Below, piece by piece: positions 1 through 11,240 of a stretch of 64,000 nt of DNA (within the stretch, counting starts at the first letter, position 1; each line of letters begins with the position of its first letter). The position numbers were made by a program, and so were the translations under genes. Origin of the DNA: Adenophora triphylla var. japonica (lineage: Eukaryota > Streptophyta > Magnoliopsida > Asterales > Campanulaceae); NCBI GenBank assembly GCA_022495995.1, contig JAFEMH010001234.1:372001-436000 (forward strand). The letters run 5' to 3'. The notes below the pieces were generated by a model. The model saw only the letters and a list, made by a program, of their open reading frames with translations. It made no database searches and had not been told where the DNA came from.

Positions 1-916
1 TAACATTACCAAAATGATACCAGTCAATACTCCTTTTTCTCCATATCTAAGGCATTAACTTCATATTACAACCATTGTTACTCAAGAACAAGGCCAATTG
101 ATCCATGCAACAACCTATATTCATTCCTTCAACACTAAATTCACATTTGCTACTATCCTTTACATTTATTCACCAAGACAATCACCAATTAGCTTTCAAC
201 TTCTTCCATTACCAATTCAATTCAAGGAAACATATTCCAAAAATTCCCAAAACAATTTAGGCTACATCAAAAACAACAACAATCATAATATGAACAAATT
301 TTTGGAAGAAAGTCATAATAACTTACTAAATAATGCGAAATTGAATATTTATTTTTCCGGCTCTAAACGATCCCCTCGCCACCACGAACAAGAATACGTG
401 ATTTGCTTTGAAAACGGAAAGGTATTGAAGGGTGTAGAATTTATGGAAGGAAGGTTAGGGTTTGGTTCTCCATGGATGATTTGAGAAGAAAGAATACTCA
501 GCATATTACAAATGAGGTTTCTAAATCTATTTCCCATGGATATTTATGAGAGGTTTCAATAAAGCTCCTCCATAGATTGAGGAATAGCAACTAACACCTC
601 AACTATCAACCTTTACAACTAAGCACCTCACAACTTTTATAAACTCAATACTTTAAAAATTTAAATATTATAAAAGCACTACACACTTTATTTTATTTTT
701 TTCATTTAAACCCTTTATCATTAATTTTAATTCCTTTTCACCCTACATTCACATAAGTTAGTTAATGACCAACCTAACTTCACATAATCCATCCAAGCAT
801 AGAAATAAACACATAAATCCAACTAATAACATAAAATGCCCAAAATGAAATATTATCACCCGAACCTCACGTGCTCAACGTGTGATAAAATAGTGCATAA
901 TATTAGGGTCGTGACA
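1..916 (-). repeat. 3' LTR of the Tekay-like element (partial)
   Basis: On the minus strand the LTR begins TGTCACGACC at 916, directly after a polypurine tract. The same sequence recurs nearly unchanged at about 37461-38383, which defines it as a repeat. It is AT-rich and contains no real gene; the short open frames in it are present in both copies but match nothing I know. The far end lies outside the window. Confidence 0.85.
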
Positions 917-935
917 CTCACTCCCCCTTAAAGAA
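917..935 (-). other. Polypurine tract of the Tekay-like element
   Basis: On the minus strand the bases just upstream of the LTR read TTTAAGGGGGAGTGAG, a purine run abutting TGTCACG. This is the expected plus-strand primer site for reverse transcription and fixes the orientation of the element. Confidence 0.8.
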
Positions 936-950
936 AATTCGCCCCGAATT

Positions 951-1136
951 TTAGGTAAACTTACTTGCACCCTCAAACAACGAAGGATACTTTTCCCTCA
1001 TCTCCGACTCTAACTCCCATGTAGCCTCTTCAATGGTATTATTCCTCCATAGAACTTTCACTACCGGAATGCTCTTCGTTCTCAACTCTTTAACTTGGAA
1101 CTCTAAGATTCGCAAAGGTTCTTCAACATAGGACAT
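951..1136 (-). pseudogene. Chromodomain at the C terminus of the Tekay-like polyprotein
   Basis: The frame contains PVVKVLWRNNTIEEATWE, the signature of the C-terminal chromodomain of Tekay-type integrases, followed by a short tail ending near the polypurine tract. In this family the domain is thought to guide integration toward heterochromatin marks. Here it is separated from the integrase core by stops in the linker (about 1137-1342), so it would not be made as part of a complete integrase. The first Met is probably internal to the old polyprotein, not a true start. Confidence 0.8.
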
Positions 1137-1342
1137 ATCCGCTTGAATCTCTTAGGGAGGTGAACTCAAAATGTGGGAAGGATCGTGGCAATACTTTCTT
1201 AACATCGAAACATGGAACACGTCATGAAGCAAGGAAAAGGATGGAGGCAATGCTAACCGGTAAGCTAGTTCCCCAATCTTCTCTATGATCTCAAATGGCC
1301 CAACGAACCTTGGAGCTAGTTTCCCTTTATTCCCAAACCTTT

Positions 1343-2545
1343 TTATCCCGGTCCTCGGAGAATCTTCAAGAAAACTAAGTCACCAACTTGGAAAGATAAG
1401 TCCCGTCTTCTGTTATCGGCGTAGCTCTTCTGCCTACTCTGAGCCGTCTTCAACCTATCTCGGATTACCTTAATCTTTTCCATCGAATCTCTCACCAAAT
1501 CCGGATCCCAAAGATTGGCTTCACCCACTTCATCCCAACACATAGGCGATCTATACCTTCTACCATACAACGCTTCTTAAGGAGCCATCTCAATACTAGA
1601 TTGGTAACTGTTGTTGTAGGCGAACTCAACCAACGGTAGATGATCTTCATAAGGCAACTGAAAGTCCATCACACAAGCTCTAAGCATATCCTCAAGTATC
1701 TGAATAGTTCGTTTCGTCTGCCCATCTGTTTGAGGATGAAACGCCGTGCTAAAACATAACTTGGAACCCAAAGCTTCATATAATGCCCTCCAAAATCTCG
1801 AAGTGAACCTCGGGTCTCTATCTGAAATAATGCTAACTGGAACCCCGTGGAGTCTAACAATTTCCTTCATATACAACTGCGCTAACCTCTCCATCAAGAA
1901 TTTAGTTGACACAGGAAGAAAATGAGTCGATTTCGTCAATCTATCCACTATAACCCAAATGGCATCCATCTTCTTCGCGGTAAGAGGCAACCCTGTTACA
2001 AAATCCATTGAAATCCCCTCCCATTTCCATTTCGGAATGTCTAATGGTGGAAGTAGCCCCGCAGGTCTTTGATGCTCGGCTTTGACTTGTTGACACATTA
2101 AACACTTAGACACGAACTCCGCTATCTCTCTCTTCATCCCATTCCACCAATATCCTCGTTTCAAGTCTTGATACATTTTAGTACTACCAGGATGAATGGC
2201 GAACTTAGACTTATGACCATCCTCTAAAACACGTCTCTTAATCTCCGGTGATGAAGGAACACAAATCCGACCTTGGAAAGTTAGGAGTCCATCTCTATTC
2301 AATGCAAAATCTCCGACTTTACCATCTTGAACTTGTCCCAAAATTTTCTTCAACTCCGGATCAATTGATTGAGCTTCCATCAAATCTCCATACAAAGTTG
2401 GAACGGCTCGGACATTCGCAAAAATCAACTCATGTCTTGACTCTCGAGAACTCAAAGTTGACAAGTAAGCCTTTCGGCTAATCGCATCCGCAACAACATT
2501 TGCCTTCCCCGGATGATATGAAATCACACAATCAAAGTCTTTCAA
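1343..2545 (-). pseudogene. Integrase of the Tekay-like element, inactivated
   Basis: The N-terminal zinc-binding segment is visible ([10 protein letters not shown] followed by KCLMCQQVK). The core shows the first catalytic Asp in [10 protein letters not shown] and the second in ISDRDPRF. The third catalytic residue, normally Glu in TDGQ(S/T)ER, is Lys here ([10 protein letters not shown] at about 1710). An in-frame TAA at 1568-1570 interrupts the family motif MAPxEALYGRR, where a Tyr is expected. The region after 1343 continues as degraded integrase C-terminal domain. This is one of two integrase pseudogenes in the window with a replaced catalytic acidic residue next to otherwise good sequence. 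Confidence 0.9.
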
Positions 2546-2570
2546 GAACTCTAACCATCTTCGTTGTCGA

Positions 2571-2876
2571 TTATTTAACTCCTTTTTGTGTAAATAGATA
2601 CTTCAAGCTCTTATGGTCCGTGAAGATCTCAAATCTTGCCCCGTAAAGATAGTGTTTCCACTTGTGCAACGCAAAAATAATCACAGCCAATTCCATGTCA
2701 TGTGTAGGGTAATTCTGTTCAGCCGGTGACAACTTCCGAGAAGCATAAGCAATCACTTTTCCACCTTGCATCAACACACATCCCAAACCCTCCTTCGAGG
2801 CGTCACTGAAAATGACGAAGTTCTCGCAACCATCTGGAAGGGTAAGAACAGGAACTGATGTCAATCTCTTCTTCAA
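2571..2876 (-). pseudogene. RNase H domain of the Tekay-like element
   Basis: The domain shows [27 protein letters not shown] and [11 protein letters not shown] in order. These carry the Asp, Glu and Asp expected for the RNase H active site. The frame shifts at its end: TQK is followed by GVK and a stop, while the expected continuation ELNNRQRRW lies in the next frame, consistent with one extra base in the short A/G run near 2582. Upstream it is cut from RT by a TAG stop at 2907-2909. Confidence 0.9.
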
Positions 2877-2906
2877 CTCATTAAAACTTGCTTCACATTT
2901 AGAATC

Positions 2907-3857
2907 CTAAACAAAAGATACATCTTTCCGAGTCAATCTAGTTAACGGAGTTGCAATGCGAGAGAAACCTTCTATGAACCTTCTGTAGTACCCCGCTAAC
3001 CCAAGAAAGCTATGAACCTCTGTCACAGTTGAAGGTTGCTTCCAATTGATAACGGCTTCAATCTTGGAAGGATCAACTGATATCCCCGAACTAGAAACCA
3101 CATGCCCCAAGAAAGATATCTGCTCGAGCTAAAACTCGCACTTGCTGAACTTGGCGAACAATTGCTTTTCACGAAGAAGAGAAAGAACAATCCTCAAATG
3201 AGTCTCGTGTTCCTCCTGGGACTTGGAATAAACAAGAATGTCGTCGATGAACACCACGACAAAGCTATCAAGGTACGACTTGAAGATACGGTTCATCATA
3301 TCCATAAATACGGCCGGAGAGTTCGTCAACCCAAAAGGCATAACCACGAACTCATAATGACCATATCTCGTCCTGAAAGTTGTTTTGGAAATGTCGTCGG
3401 GTCTGATCTTCAACTGATGGTATCCGCTTCTCAAATCAAGTTTTGAGTAAATAACAGAACCTTGGAGTTGATCAAATAAATCATCAATGTGCGGGAGAGG
3501 ATATTTGTTCTTGATGGTTGCTTGGTTCAACAAACGGTAGTCGATACACAATCTCAAGGTACCATCTTTCTTTCGGACAAATAAAACCGGAGCTCCCCAA
3601 GGTGACACACTTGGACGGATAAACCCCCGGTCTAACAACTCTTGCAACTGAGTCTTCAACTCCTTCAACTCAGCAGGAGTCATTCTATAAGGCGCCTTAG
3701 AAATAGGTGAAGTACCGGGCACTAGATCAATGCAAAACTCGACCTCCCTATCAGGAGGCATAGAGTACTCGGTGGAAAACACATCACCAAATTCATTAAC
3801 AATCGGGACATCAACTAACTCAGGGGATTTTTTACTTGAATCTACCACATAAGCCAA
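2907..3857 (-). pseudogene. Reverse transcriptase of the Tekay-like element
   Basis: This is a long RT with the canonical blocks: [44 protein letters not shown] and the active-site box [13 protein letters not shown], whose two Asp are intact. An in-frame TAG at 3129-3131 splits it just after the KCEF motif, and another TAG at 2907-2909 separates it from RNase H. Both stops sit where chromovirus proteins usually have Trp, so each looks like a single TGG to TAG change. The catalytic core itself is the best preserved coding stretch of this element. Confidence 0.93.
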
Positions 3858-4561
3858 ATACCCCGCACAGCAGAAATAACATGTATGCCAAACATAGACT
3901 TATCAGCATCAAAGACAAAAGTAGGCATATCAGGTATATCAAATAAGACCTTCTTCCTACAACAATCAACCAAGGCATGGTAATGACTCAACCAATCCAT
4001 ACCAAGAATAACATCAAAGTCCCGGATTTGTAACTCTACTAAATCCGCCGGCAATACATGCCCACAAATAACCACATCACATCCATTATATACCAAGGAA
4101 GAAGTGAGGCACTCTCCCATAGGAGTCGACACCTCAAGCACATAAGGCATAAAATCAGGTAATTTATGCAATGCAAAAGTAAAATGAGATGCCACAAATG
4201 AATGGGAAGACCCGGGATCTATAAGGATGCGGGCCTTGACTCCTGAGACAGGAACAATACCTCTAATGACAGCGTTAGGGTCAAACTCTCCTCTTCCTAA
4301 AGAAAACACTCGGCCTTGAACTTTATCTTTAGGTTTTCCCTCATTATCTCTTTTGATTCCTCCTCTCCGTCCACCTTGCCCACTATTGGATGCTTTCCCT
4401 CGAAGCTTGGGACAGTTCTTCCGGAAATGACCATCTCCTCCACATTCTAAACACTTTCCAAGCTTGCTCCAACACCTATCCTCTGAGTGACCCGACTTCT
4501 TACAAAACCCACAAACAATCCCGAACTGTCTTGAAGGAGTACGAGCCGCTGAAGTCGTCAC
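3842..4561 (-). pseudogene. Zinc knuckle and aspartic protease of the Tekay-like element
   Basis: The N-terminal part has two Cys-rich motifs, CGFCKKSGHSEDRC and CLECGGDGHFRKNC; the second is a standard CCHC nucleocapsid knuckle that binds the packaged RNA. A basic Gly-rich linker follows. The protease carries ILIDPGSSHSF, with the active-site triad read as DPG in place of DSG or DTG, and the flap-proximal motif DVILGMDWL. DPG variants occur in this clade, so I do not count it as proof of inactivity. The frame overlaps the RT frame by a few bases, suggesting a frameshift near 3850. Confidence 0.88.
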
Positions 4562-5403
4562 ACTTCCACCTCTTGCTACCCCCGGATTTGAGAACCTTGG
4601 CTGTCCTCTACTTTGTCCCGAACCTTGACCTTGGAAACGCTGCTTGCTTCCACTTCCACCTTCGAACTTACCCTTATGCTCTTCAATGTCATTCTCTATT
4701 CGATAGGCTCAGTTCACTGCCGCTTGGAAGTCGGTGAAGTCGTGAGTCAATAATTGCTTTCGGAACTCCAGCCTTAACCCTTTCACAAACCGATACACCC
4801 GTCTCTCTTCTTCCGGCACCAAATGTGGACAATAGCGAGCTAGCTCCATAAACTTGGCTGAGTATTGTGCCACGTCATTGACCCTTGTTCCAATCGAAGA
4901 AACTCAACCTCCTTTCTATCTCTTGTCACCATCGGAATAAAATGGTCTCGGAACTTGCGTGTGAAGTTCTCCTACGTCTGCGGTGTATGATCTCGGTCCC
5001 AATTGTCCTTGACTATGTGCCACCAATGCTCTGCCGCTCCCTCCAACTTGAAGACAGCGCACCTTACCTTTTCATCATCCGGGCTCTCCATTGCTGCGAA
5101 GATCTTGTTCATTGCCTCAAGCCACCTCTCTGCCTTCACCGGATCCGGATCACCATTAAAACTTGGGGGTGTCATCTTCACAAATTTCTCAAGTCCGTGC
5201 CCTTGCCTATCTTCCGGTTGTTGTTGAGCTCTACCTTGATTTGCCATATTTTGTAAAAACACCCGAAACATGTCCATCATTTTAGCATTCGGATTATTAT
5301 TACCCCCTTCATTGCCAACATTACCCTGTGCCCGATGCTGATCATCCTCATTCCCAGCCATTGGAACAAACACCTGCATCAAACACTCGGTGTCAGTTAT
5401 CAC
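4562..5403 (-). pseudogene. Gag (capsid) of the Tekay-like element
   Basis: Residues such as FVKMTPPSFNGDPDPVKAERWL, given here as the segments MTPPSFNGDPDP and AERWLEAMNKIF, and VRCAVFKLEGAAEHWW are typical of the retrotransposon gag domain of gypsy elements. The likely start is the Met in MAGNEDDQ near 5358. The intact frame ends at 4972; the rest of gag (RFVKGLRLEFRKQL region, about 4570-4970) continues in another frame up to the zinc knuckle. Gag would form the virus-like particle in the cytoplasm; this copy is frameshifted. Confidence 0.88.
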
Positions 5404-5448
5404 ACACTCCCCCTTAAACTAGACATCTACCCTTGACCTCTAGACGAG

Positions 5449-5460
5449 GCTCTGATACCA
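5449..5460 (-). other. Primer binding site, initiator-Met tRNA type
   Basis: On the minus strand the sequence TGGTATCAGAGC follows the 5' LTR end after a 2-base gap. This matches the 3' end complement of plant initiator methionine tRNA, the usual primer of Tekay elements. It fixes the inner edge of the 5' LTR at 5463. Confidence 0.9.
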
Positions 5461-5462
5461 AT

Positions 5463-5797
5463 TGTGGGCACTCCAACCCGGAACCTAACACGTGTCCCGA
5501 GCCTGAGAGTCCAAACTAAGAAATATCACCTGAAATTTTTGAAAACTTTTGACTTAACTGGAAAAGAAACCAACTTTAACATTAACCTTCAAATACTAAC
5601 TTGGGGTCATCTCCACTTGGAGGAAAAAGGGGTAACTAAACTTTAACAACCAACTTACTTTAGTTACAACATTTACAAAAGTTCCCAAAGTTTAAGTTTG
5701 AAACAAAGTTACAATATATACAAACTCCACCAAGGAGATACAAAAATATAACTACATCACTCCCATCTAGGACATATACATACCCGACAACCCAAAA
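5463..5797 (-). repeat. Truncated 5' LTR of the Tekay-like element
   Basis: This starts (plus sense) TGTGGGCACTCC next to the PBS, so it is the R/U5 end of the 5' LTR. It does not overlap the LTR portion visible at 1-916, so the two cannot be compared. It breaks off at about 5797, where Tat sequence begins to be mixed in. The missing part of this LTR must have been deleted. Confidence 0.75.
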
Positions 5798-5847
5798 GAC
5801 CAGTTACCTGCTCTCGAAGGGACAACCCAAAAATATAACTACATCAC
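5798..5847. other. Scrambled junction with templated filler DNA
   Basis: Bases 5798-5823 are a near copy (24 of 26 by eye) of Tat gag sequence at 5901-5926. Bases 5821-5832 copy LTR sequence at 5786-5797, and about 5828-5848 copies LTR sequence at 5741-5761. After this the Tat gag frame runs on without interruption. Short patches copied from both flanks are the mark of error-prone double-strand-break repair. Confidence 0.75.
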
Positions 5848-6644
5848 TACCATGAAGACTCTGGGCATATCACAGAGGATTGTATTGCGCTAAGGAAGGA
5901 GATCAGCTACCTGCTCTCGAAGGGACATCTCAAGGAGTTGCTTGGTTCCAGAAAAAAGAAGACCGAGAACGCGGAGGTTCCACCTGAAGTCGAGCGACCA
6001 GTCTCTCCTCCAGCATCAATAAAAGTCATCAATTTCATCAGTGGCGGGTCAGAAATTTGTGACACTTCCTACTCTGCTGCAAAGCGACACGCCAAGGAGT
6101 CGAAGAAGGAGAATCCAGAAAGACCATCCAGGATGTCGACATCCTGCCATGAACCAATCACCTTTGATGAGAGTGATCGAGACAATTTGCTGGAACCTCA
6201 CCGTGATGGCCTAGTCATTTCCTTGCAGATTGTAAATTGCACCATTAGGCACATCTTGGTGGATGGGGGTAGCTCCATCAATCTCATTATGTTAAGCACC
6301 CTAAAAGAGATGAATATCCCAGAATCGGAGATCATCAAGAAATCATCAGTGTTGGTAGGCTTCAGTGGTGAAGTCAAAGAAACAATGGGAGAGATAAAGC
6401 TTCCTATCTACTCAAAAGGACTCAACACGATAGAGCAGTTCTGTGTGATTTATTGTGCGACTTCTTACAATGTGATTCTTGGAAGGCCGTGGATTCACGG
6501 AATGAAAGTTGTACCTTCCACTTACCATCAGTGCGTGAAGTTCCCTACACCTTGGGGAGTTGCTAAGATATATAGTGATCAGCAAGTGTCTAAGGAGTAC
6601 TATAAGACATCAATGAAGGCGTCGACATCTCCAAAGCAAGCATA
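5848..6644 (+). pseudogene. Tat gag C-terminus and aspartic protease
   Basis: The open frame starts at the junction with YHEDSGHITEDCIALRKEI, the second half of the Tat gag Cys-His box; its first Cys is missing because the frame begins at the break. The protease follows, with the active-site motif HILVDGGSSINLI (DGG) and the family hallmark NVILGRPWIHGMKVVPSTYH. The frame stays open to a TAG at 6643-6645. Role: release of gag and pol domains in the particle. No start codon is proposed because the true start lay upstream in the lost gag. Confidence 0.9.
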
Positions 6645-6693
6645 GAAATTACAGAAAAAAGCACGTGAGGTCCTGGAAGCAAGGGAGAACGAC

Positions 6694-7200
6694 GTGAAAG
6701 AAGTATTGCTAGACCCTTCAAATCTATACATCAAAGTGCTTATTGGCAATGATATTCCATCAGATTTAGAAGAGAAACTTGTGGACCTCTTAAGAAGCAG
6801 GACGAAGAGCTTCGCATGGAAGCATGATGACATGACTGGCATCAGCAAAGATGTCATCACCCACAAGCTCAATGTTGATCCCAGTTTTAAACCAGTACAT
6901 CAGAAGCGCAGGAAGTTTGCAGAAACAAGAAACCATATAATTAAGGAAGAAGTGGAGCGCTTACTTAAAGCCAACATGATACGAGAGGTAGAATATCCAA
7001 GATGGTTAGCAAACGTGGTTGTGGTCGAAAAGAAGAATGGAAAATGACGAGTTTGTGTTGATTTCACCGACTTGAACAAGGCCTGCCCCAAGGATCCTTT
7101 CCCATTGCCTCACATCGAATCATGGGTAGATGCTACTTCAGGTCATGAGCTTCTTACTTTCATGGACGCGTCTTCAGGATTCCAACAAATCCAGATGGAG
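6694..7200 (+). pseudogene. Tat reverse transcriptase, N-terminal part
   Basis: The sequence shows the pre-RT linker (SFAWKHDDMTGISKDVITHK, where most families have W.Y.DMPGI) and RT blocks up to LNKACPKDPFPLPHIESW and FMDASSGFQQIQME. A TGA stop at 7045-7047 interrupts NGKxRVCVDF where Trp is expected. The gene is then cut at base 7200 by the Athila-like insertion; the remaining RT resumes at 33309 after the duplicated target TGGAG. Confidence 0.92.
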
Positions 7201-9073
7201 TGTTCGGTCGAAACCTAACGGTTTATTTATTATCCGCAAGCGCACGGGCTATTGTAATATAGCGGGTGCAAGTACGAGTCGATCCCACAGAGACAGGGTT
7301 TACTTTGGGATGATATTTGTCTTTATATAAATATGTAGATATAATGATTGGGGGGAAGATAAGAATTTTGTAAGATAAAATACTAGAAAGATGCAAAAAC
7401 TACTCTAACATATAATGATAGTATTCTCGGGATTGAAAACAAATAAATATGCTTTAGATAAAGGCTTTTATCAAAATAACAAGGATGGTACGTTCGGCTT
7501 ACACTACTTCGGGTTAGGACAGTAGCGTTGTATCCTTCACTAATTATGTCCTAACTGTTTGAGATTTTCGTTTATGGTGCTCCCGCCCTGTCACAAACGG
7601 GCATTGGGCTTAACTCTAGCTGACCATAATTAGTAAGAATCCATTAAGATCAAAAGTCAATGTACTTTCCATTCAAAGAACACCCCTAGGCCGTTGAACT
7701 ACTCTCGTGATCAATGAAACCTAGTTCCTTCATATGGTTCCGTCAATCGAAATTCTCCGCTAGGTACTTCTCTCAATTGACTAGGGTTCCACAAATATAA
7801 ATATATTTGCAAGCAATTCAAGAATAATATGAAGAAATTGTTTTAAGATAAAAGTGCCAAGTCAAGGATGATACGCTAAGTTGTGCTAACTAGCACATGA
7901 ATTTTAAGACTCACCGGCCTTTCTCTTGAGGGTTCGGCTTAGTGTAATCCCGTTCGTCACGCGGGAAATCTGACTCACCTCTCGAGGGTACCAAATAAAT
8001 CAAAAATACCATTTAAGTCTATCATCTCACGTATTTTCCACTAAAGGATCATCCCTAGGTCTTTAAATCACTTTGTGTAATTTATCGACCTAGTTCAATT
8101 CTTAGAGTTCCGCTAATCAAGATTCTCCGCTAGGTACTTCTCTCGATTAACTAAGGCTATACAATCAAGAACGTCTCCCTAATTGCAAGTATTTAAGTTT
8201 AATAAGAAGAGAATTGAAATGACATGTAGAAAAAGCATGAATATAAATAAATGAGTTTCCAACTCCGAGAAATGGAGGATTACTCAAACCATTGAAATAA
8301 AAAGGAAATGAGTAAGAAATAGAGATAAGGAAAGAAATACTTATTCATAAAAAAGAGAAACAATGGTTGGAAAATATTCCCTGTATTGCATTCACCATCT
8401 TCAAGAGTACACAAGACTTGTCACGAATCATTGATACACCTTGAACATCGTGTATATATTGCTAAAGTATTTTGCTATACATTCTAAGTATAATATGATC
8501 CTTTCTGGATATATTTATCACTATTTTCGGATTTTCTGGATGTCTAAAACTGAGTACAAACAGCCTTTACATAGGCATTCTATGCTAGGGACACATCTCT
8601 TGCGAAAAGGCACCTTTTGGCTGATATGGGAGGTACACGGCCGAGTCAAGGATGTTGCACGGCCGAGCAGAGCTTTTCTGACGGTCTGGCTTGTTGTAAA
8701 AGGGCACCTTTTGGTTTGAATCAGGGGGTGCTCGGCCGAGTCAATGGTTCTGCTCGGCCGAGCATCAGGTTTCCAGAAGCTTTGTTTTCATTTCTTCTTA
8801 TGCTCGGCCGAGTCAAGGGCTTTGCTCGGCCGAGCAGTTGCTGTTTTGGCTTGGTCTATTCCTTTGATCCTCCTATTTCCATAGCTTTGCTTTTTAAGTC
8901 CCATAATCTTCCATAAAATTTACCTAAAACCTGTAAAATCATACAAAATACCCACCAAGCATAAAATCGAAGATATATACACAAAAAGACTAATTTGTAC
9001 TTAATTTACAAATATTTAAAGGTAAATAACATCATTATTATACTATAAAAGTCTATATAAAAACCACTTATCA
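7201..9073 (-). repeat. 3' LTR of the Athila-like element
   Basis: Bounded by TGTTCGGTCG at the left and CTTATCA at the right in plus sense. It matches 31430-33303 almost base for base, with scattered substitutions. Six copies of the palindromic core (C)(T/A)CGGCCGAG lie at about 8636-8836, two of them as the perfect 14-base palindrome TGCTCGGCCGAGCA (8751-8764 and 8823-8836). No gene is present; open frames here are incidental. Confidence 0.95.
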
Positions 9074-9090
9074 AACTCCCCCACACTTAA
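9074..9090 (-). other. Polypurine tract of the Athila-like element
   Basis: Minus-strand sequence GTGTGGGGGAGTT directly precedes the 3' LTR. It is the expected second-strand primer and sets the element's direction. Confidence 0.85.
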
Positions 9091-10427
9091 ACCTTGCTTG
9101 TCCCCAAGCAAGATTAGGATGAAAATATGGAGAGGGAGAATAGAAAGTAATAGGAATGATCCCTCAGAAAACTTTTTATAGTAGCAAGCTTATTGCTTCT
9201 GAATATTGCCTTCATCTTTTTAGTCATATTTTTCATATCCTTAAAAAATTATTTAGAAAGAAGTAACATGAGGATATTTTAAAAGAAATAATTTTGAGAA
9301 AATAACCTAATATAGCCTATATAGGAATTGATCAAGTAAAGCATGCTAGAAAGATAAACCTTTAGATCATAAACTTGGTACAAATAGAAGTTTCATAAAT
9401 TTATTGCTAAAAATGTACAAATAGAGGCTTAAAACACTTATTCACAAACTAGAAGCTTTTATAGAACTTGAATTGCATTTTTGAATCACAAGGGTGAAAA
9501 AAATGGATGATGATAGTGAAAAAATCTTATCAAGGCTTCAACAATTTTATCTTATTTTTGCACGTGTTAAATTTTTGCAAAAGACCTAAGTTATTTTTGA
9601 TCCTTTCAAGTAGGAGACATTGTGGTCGCGAGCCCCATGTTCCTAATACTTAGATCAAGAATACTTTTGGATATTACTCCCGTTTTGGCAAGGAAGCATC
9701 GTCGCAGCGAACGCCGTGCCCCGAGTTACTTAGGAAGTAATAGGTTTCATTTTGCTATTAAGGATTGGTGACTAAGTCACTCTTTTTAGCAATAAGATAA
9801 AATGCCTAACCTTGATTTGATTAGTGGAAATGGAAAGATGGATTTTTGATGAAGAGGTGTGATTCAAGGGATGCAAAACAAAGAAAATGCCTCTAATAAG
9901 GGAATAAGCATTAATAAAACTTGAGATGTATATTTAAAGAAATATTTTCAAAAAAAATTTCAAAAGAACAACCAAGTATTGAAAGGATGATCAATAGGAA
10001 TTTCGATCTAATCAAATGCTTTTTCCTTGACTAATCACTATATATTGCTATATTAACTTATGAGGCTTTAATTTATTTCCTAAAAATATCCCTATATTTT
10101 TCTTTTTATTAATTTCTAAATTTATAGAAAATATGAGAAGAAAGACAAAGGCATTAATCTAAGGCACATAACAAGCATAAAGATTAATAATATGGATCAT
10201 CATAGGGATTTTTTTTTTTTTTTATATACTATTATACATGAAAATGCAACTAAGTTAAAAAGAAAAAATAACACTAGAAAGCAAGTAAATTTTAAACTAG
10301 AAAGCATGAAAATTTAAACTAGAAAGCAAGATAGATAGATATACCCCCCCCACACTTGAAATGAACATTGTCCTCAATGTTTCAAGGAACAATGTCAAAT
10401 CTCGGGGGGGGGGGGGGGTTAAGGAGA
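9091..10427. other. Non-coding 3' region of the Athila-like element
   Basis: AT-rich DNA between the polypurine tract and the ORF1 stop. I see no coding capacity or tandem array. There is a T run near 10208-10223 and a short C run near 10346 followed by a G run of about 15 bases near 10404. The sequence TTGTCCCCAAGCAAG near the tract is commonly seen beside Athila-type 3' ends. Confidence 0.6.
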
Positions 10428-11235
10428 AACTTACTGAAATGGCGGCGGTGGTGGTGGTGGATAAAAATTCTCCCAATGCCTTACTCCATAATCGTAGATG
10501 TAATCAACTCTTCCTTGAATATGTTGCACACGTCCTTCAATGTTCTCTTGGAATTGATTGAAGTTTTGATTAAAGTTGGTGAGTTGTTGAACCATTTGGG
10601 TTTCCTGGAGGGCCATTTGGTTGAACTGCTGGTAAAAGTCTGGTGGCATCTGATTTTGATTAAGGTTGACCTGCCCTTCTTCTTCTTCTTCCCCCACGTT
10701 CATGTCTTCATTTCCCACTTCAGCTTGCCCCAATAAAAGAGGGAAGGACCAAGTATCCGGTTGGTTTACTAATGCCACCGGAATGTTGGCGTTGGGCAAA
10801 ATAGCATATGGTGTCTTGTTGACACCACCTCCCACAAACCAAGTATACCTCCCTTGCCCTCTTTCAGAAATCATATTCATCACTTTCAGGGCTGCTATAT
10901 CAAGTACTCTAGATCCTCTAACTGGCACCAAAGCATCGGGACCTTCCTCGGGAATTGGAATGTGCATATAAATCGCAAGGAGGGTTATCATCCCTCCTAT
11001 ATGAATATCTCTGGGGAAGTTAGGGGATATGTGATCCCAAAGCCGATCAACAAACCACTTTCCAATATTGATCTCCCTATATCCCGTGACAAATGTCCAT
11101 AATAGAAATAATTCTTGCCTATTGATTGTTCCCTTATCCTCTCTTGCAAAAATTGTGCAAGCATACATTCTATGGATATATCGAAGGACGGGGTGAACAA
11201 TTAAGGAGGCCTTGGATGATTTGGGAAGGAAAGGT
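10428..11235 (-). pseudogene. Athila-like ORF1 protein, C-terminal part
   Basis: The frame reads from the inner insertion point toward 10431. It contains FLLLW-type sequence (RQELFLLWTFVTGYREINIG), an IGGMITLLAIYM segment, a Gln/Asn-rich tail (NQNFNQFQENIEGRVQHIQG, likely coiled coil) and ends in a Pro run. This pattern resembles the Athila ORF1 family, a gag-position protein of uncertain function. Its N-terminal half is at 30045-30560, on the other side of the inner Tat insertion. In the present DNA the frame also runs into the inner LTR upstream, but that extension is artificial. Confidence 0.8.
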
Positions 11236-11240
11236 ATATG

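Larger units (their letters stand above)
1..5797 (-). mobile_element. Tekay-like chromovirus (Ty3/gypsy), left end cut by window
   Basis: Read on the minus strand the order is PBS, gag, CCHC knuckle, protease, RT, RNase H, integrase, C-terminal chromodomain, polypurine tract and LTR, which is the layout of Tekay/Del chromoviruses. The 3' LTR runs off the left window edge. The 5' LTR is truncated after about 335 bp at a scrambled junction. The polyprotein is broken by several in-frame stops and at least one frameshift, so this copy cannot make a full Gag-Pol. It interrupts the gag region of a plus-strand Tat element whose sequence resumes at about 5848. The clade call rests on domain order, the C-terminal chromodomain and the initiator-Met type PBS; a phylogeny was not possible. 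Confidence 0.9.

Noticed and set aside
98..484. 128-residue open frame present at both 98-484 and 37566-37952
   Set aside because: It lies within an LTR on the strand opposite to the element, has Asn-rich low-complexity sequence and no known domain; duplication follows from the LTR being repeated.
4200..4225. Protease motif DPG as an inactivating change
   Set aside because: DPG in place of DSG/DTG is seen in proteins of this chromovirus clade as far as I recall, so it is not safe evidence of loss of function.
8441..8916. Open frames duplicated in the Athila-like LTRs (also 32671-33146)
   Set aside because: They are LTR sequence antisense to the element and cross the CGGCCG palindromes; no protein family match.
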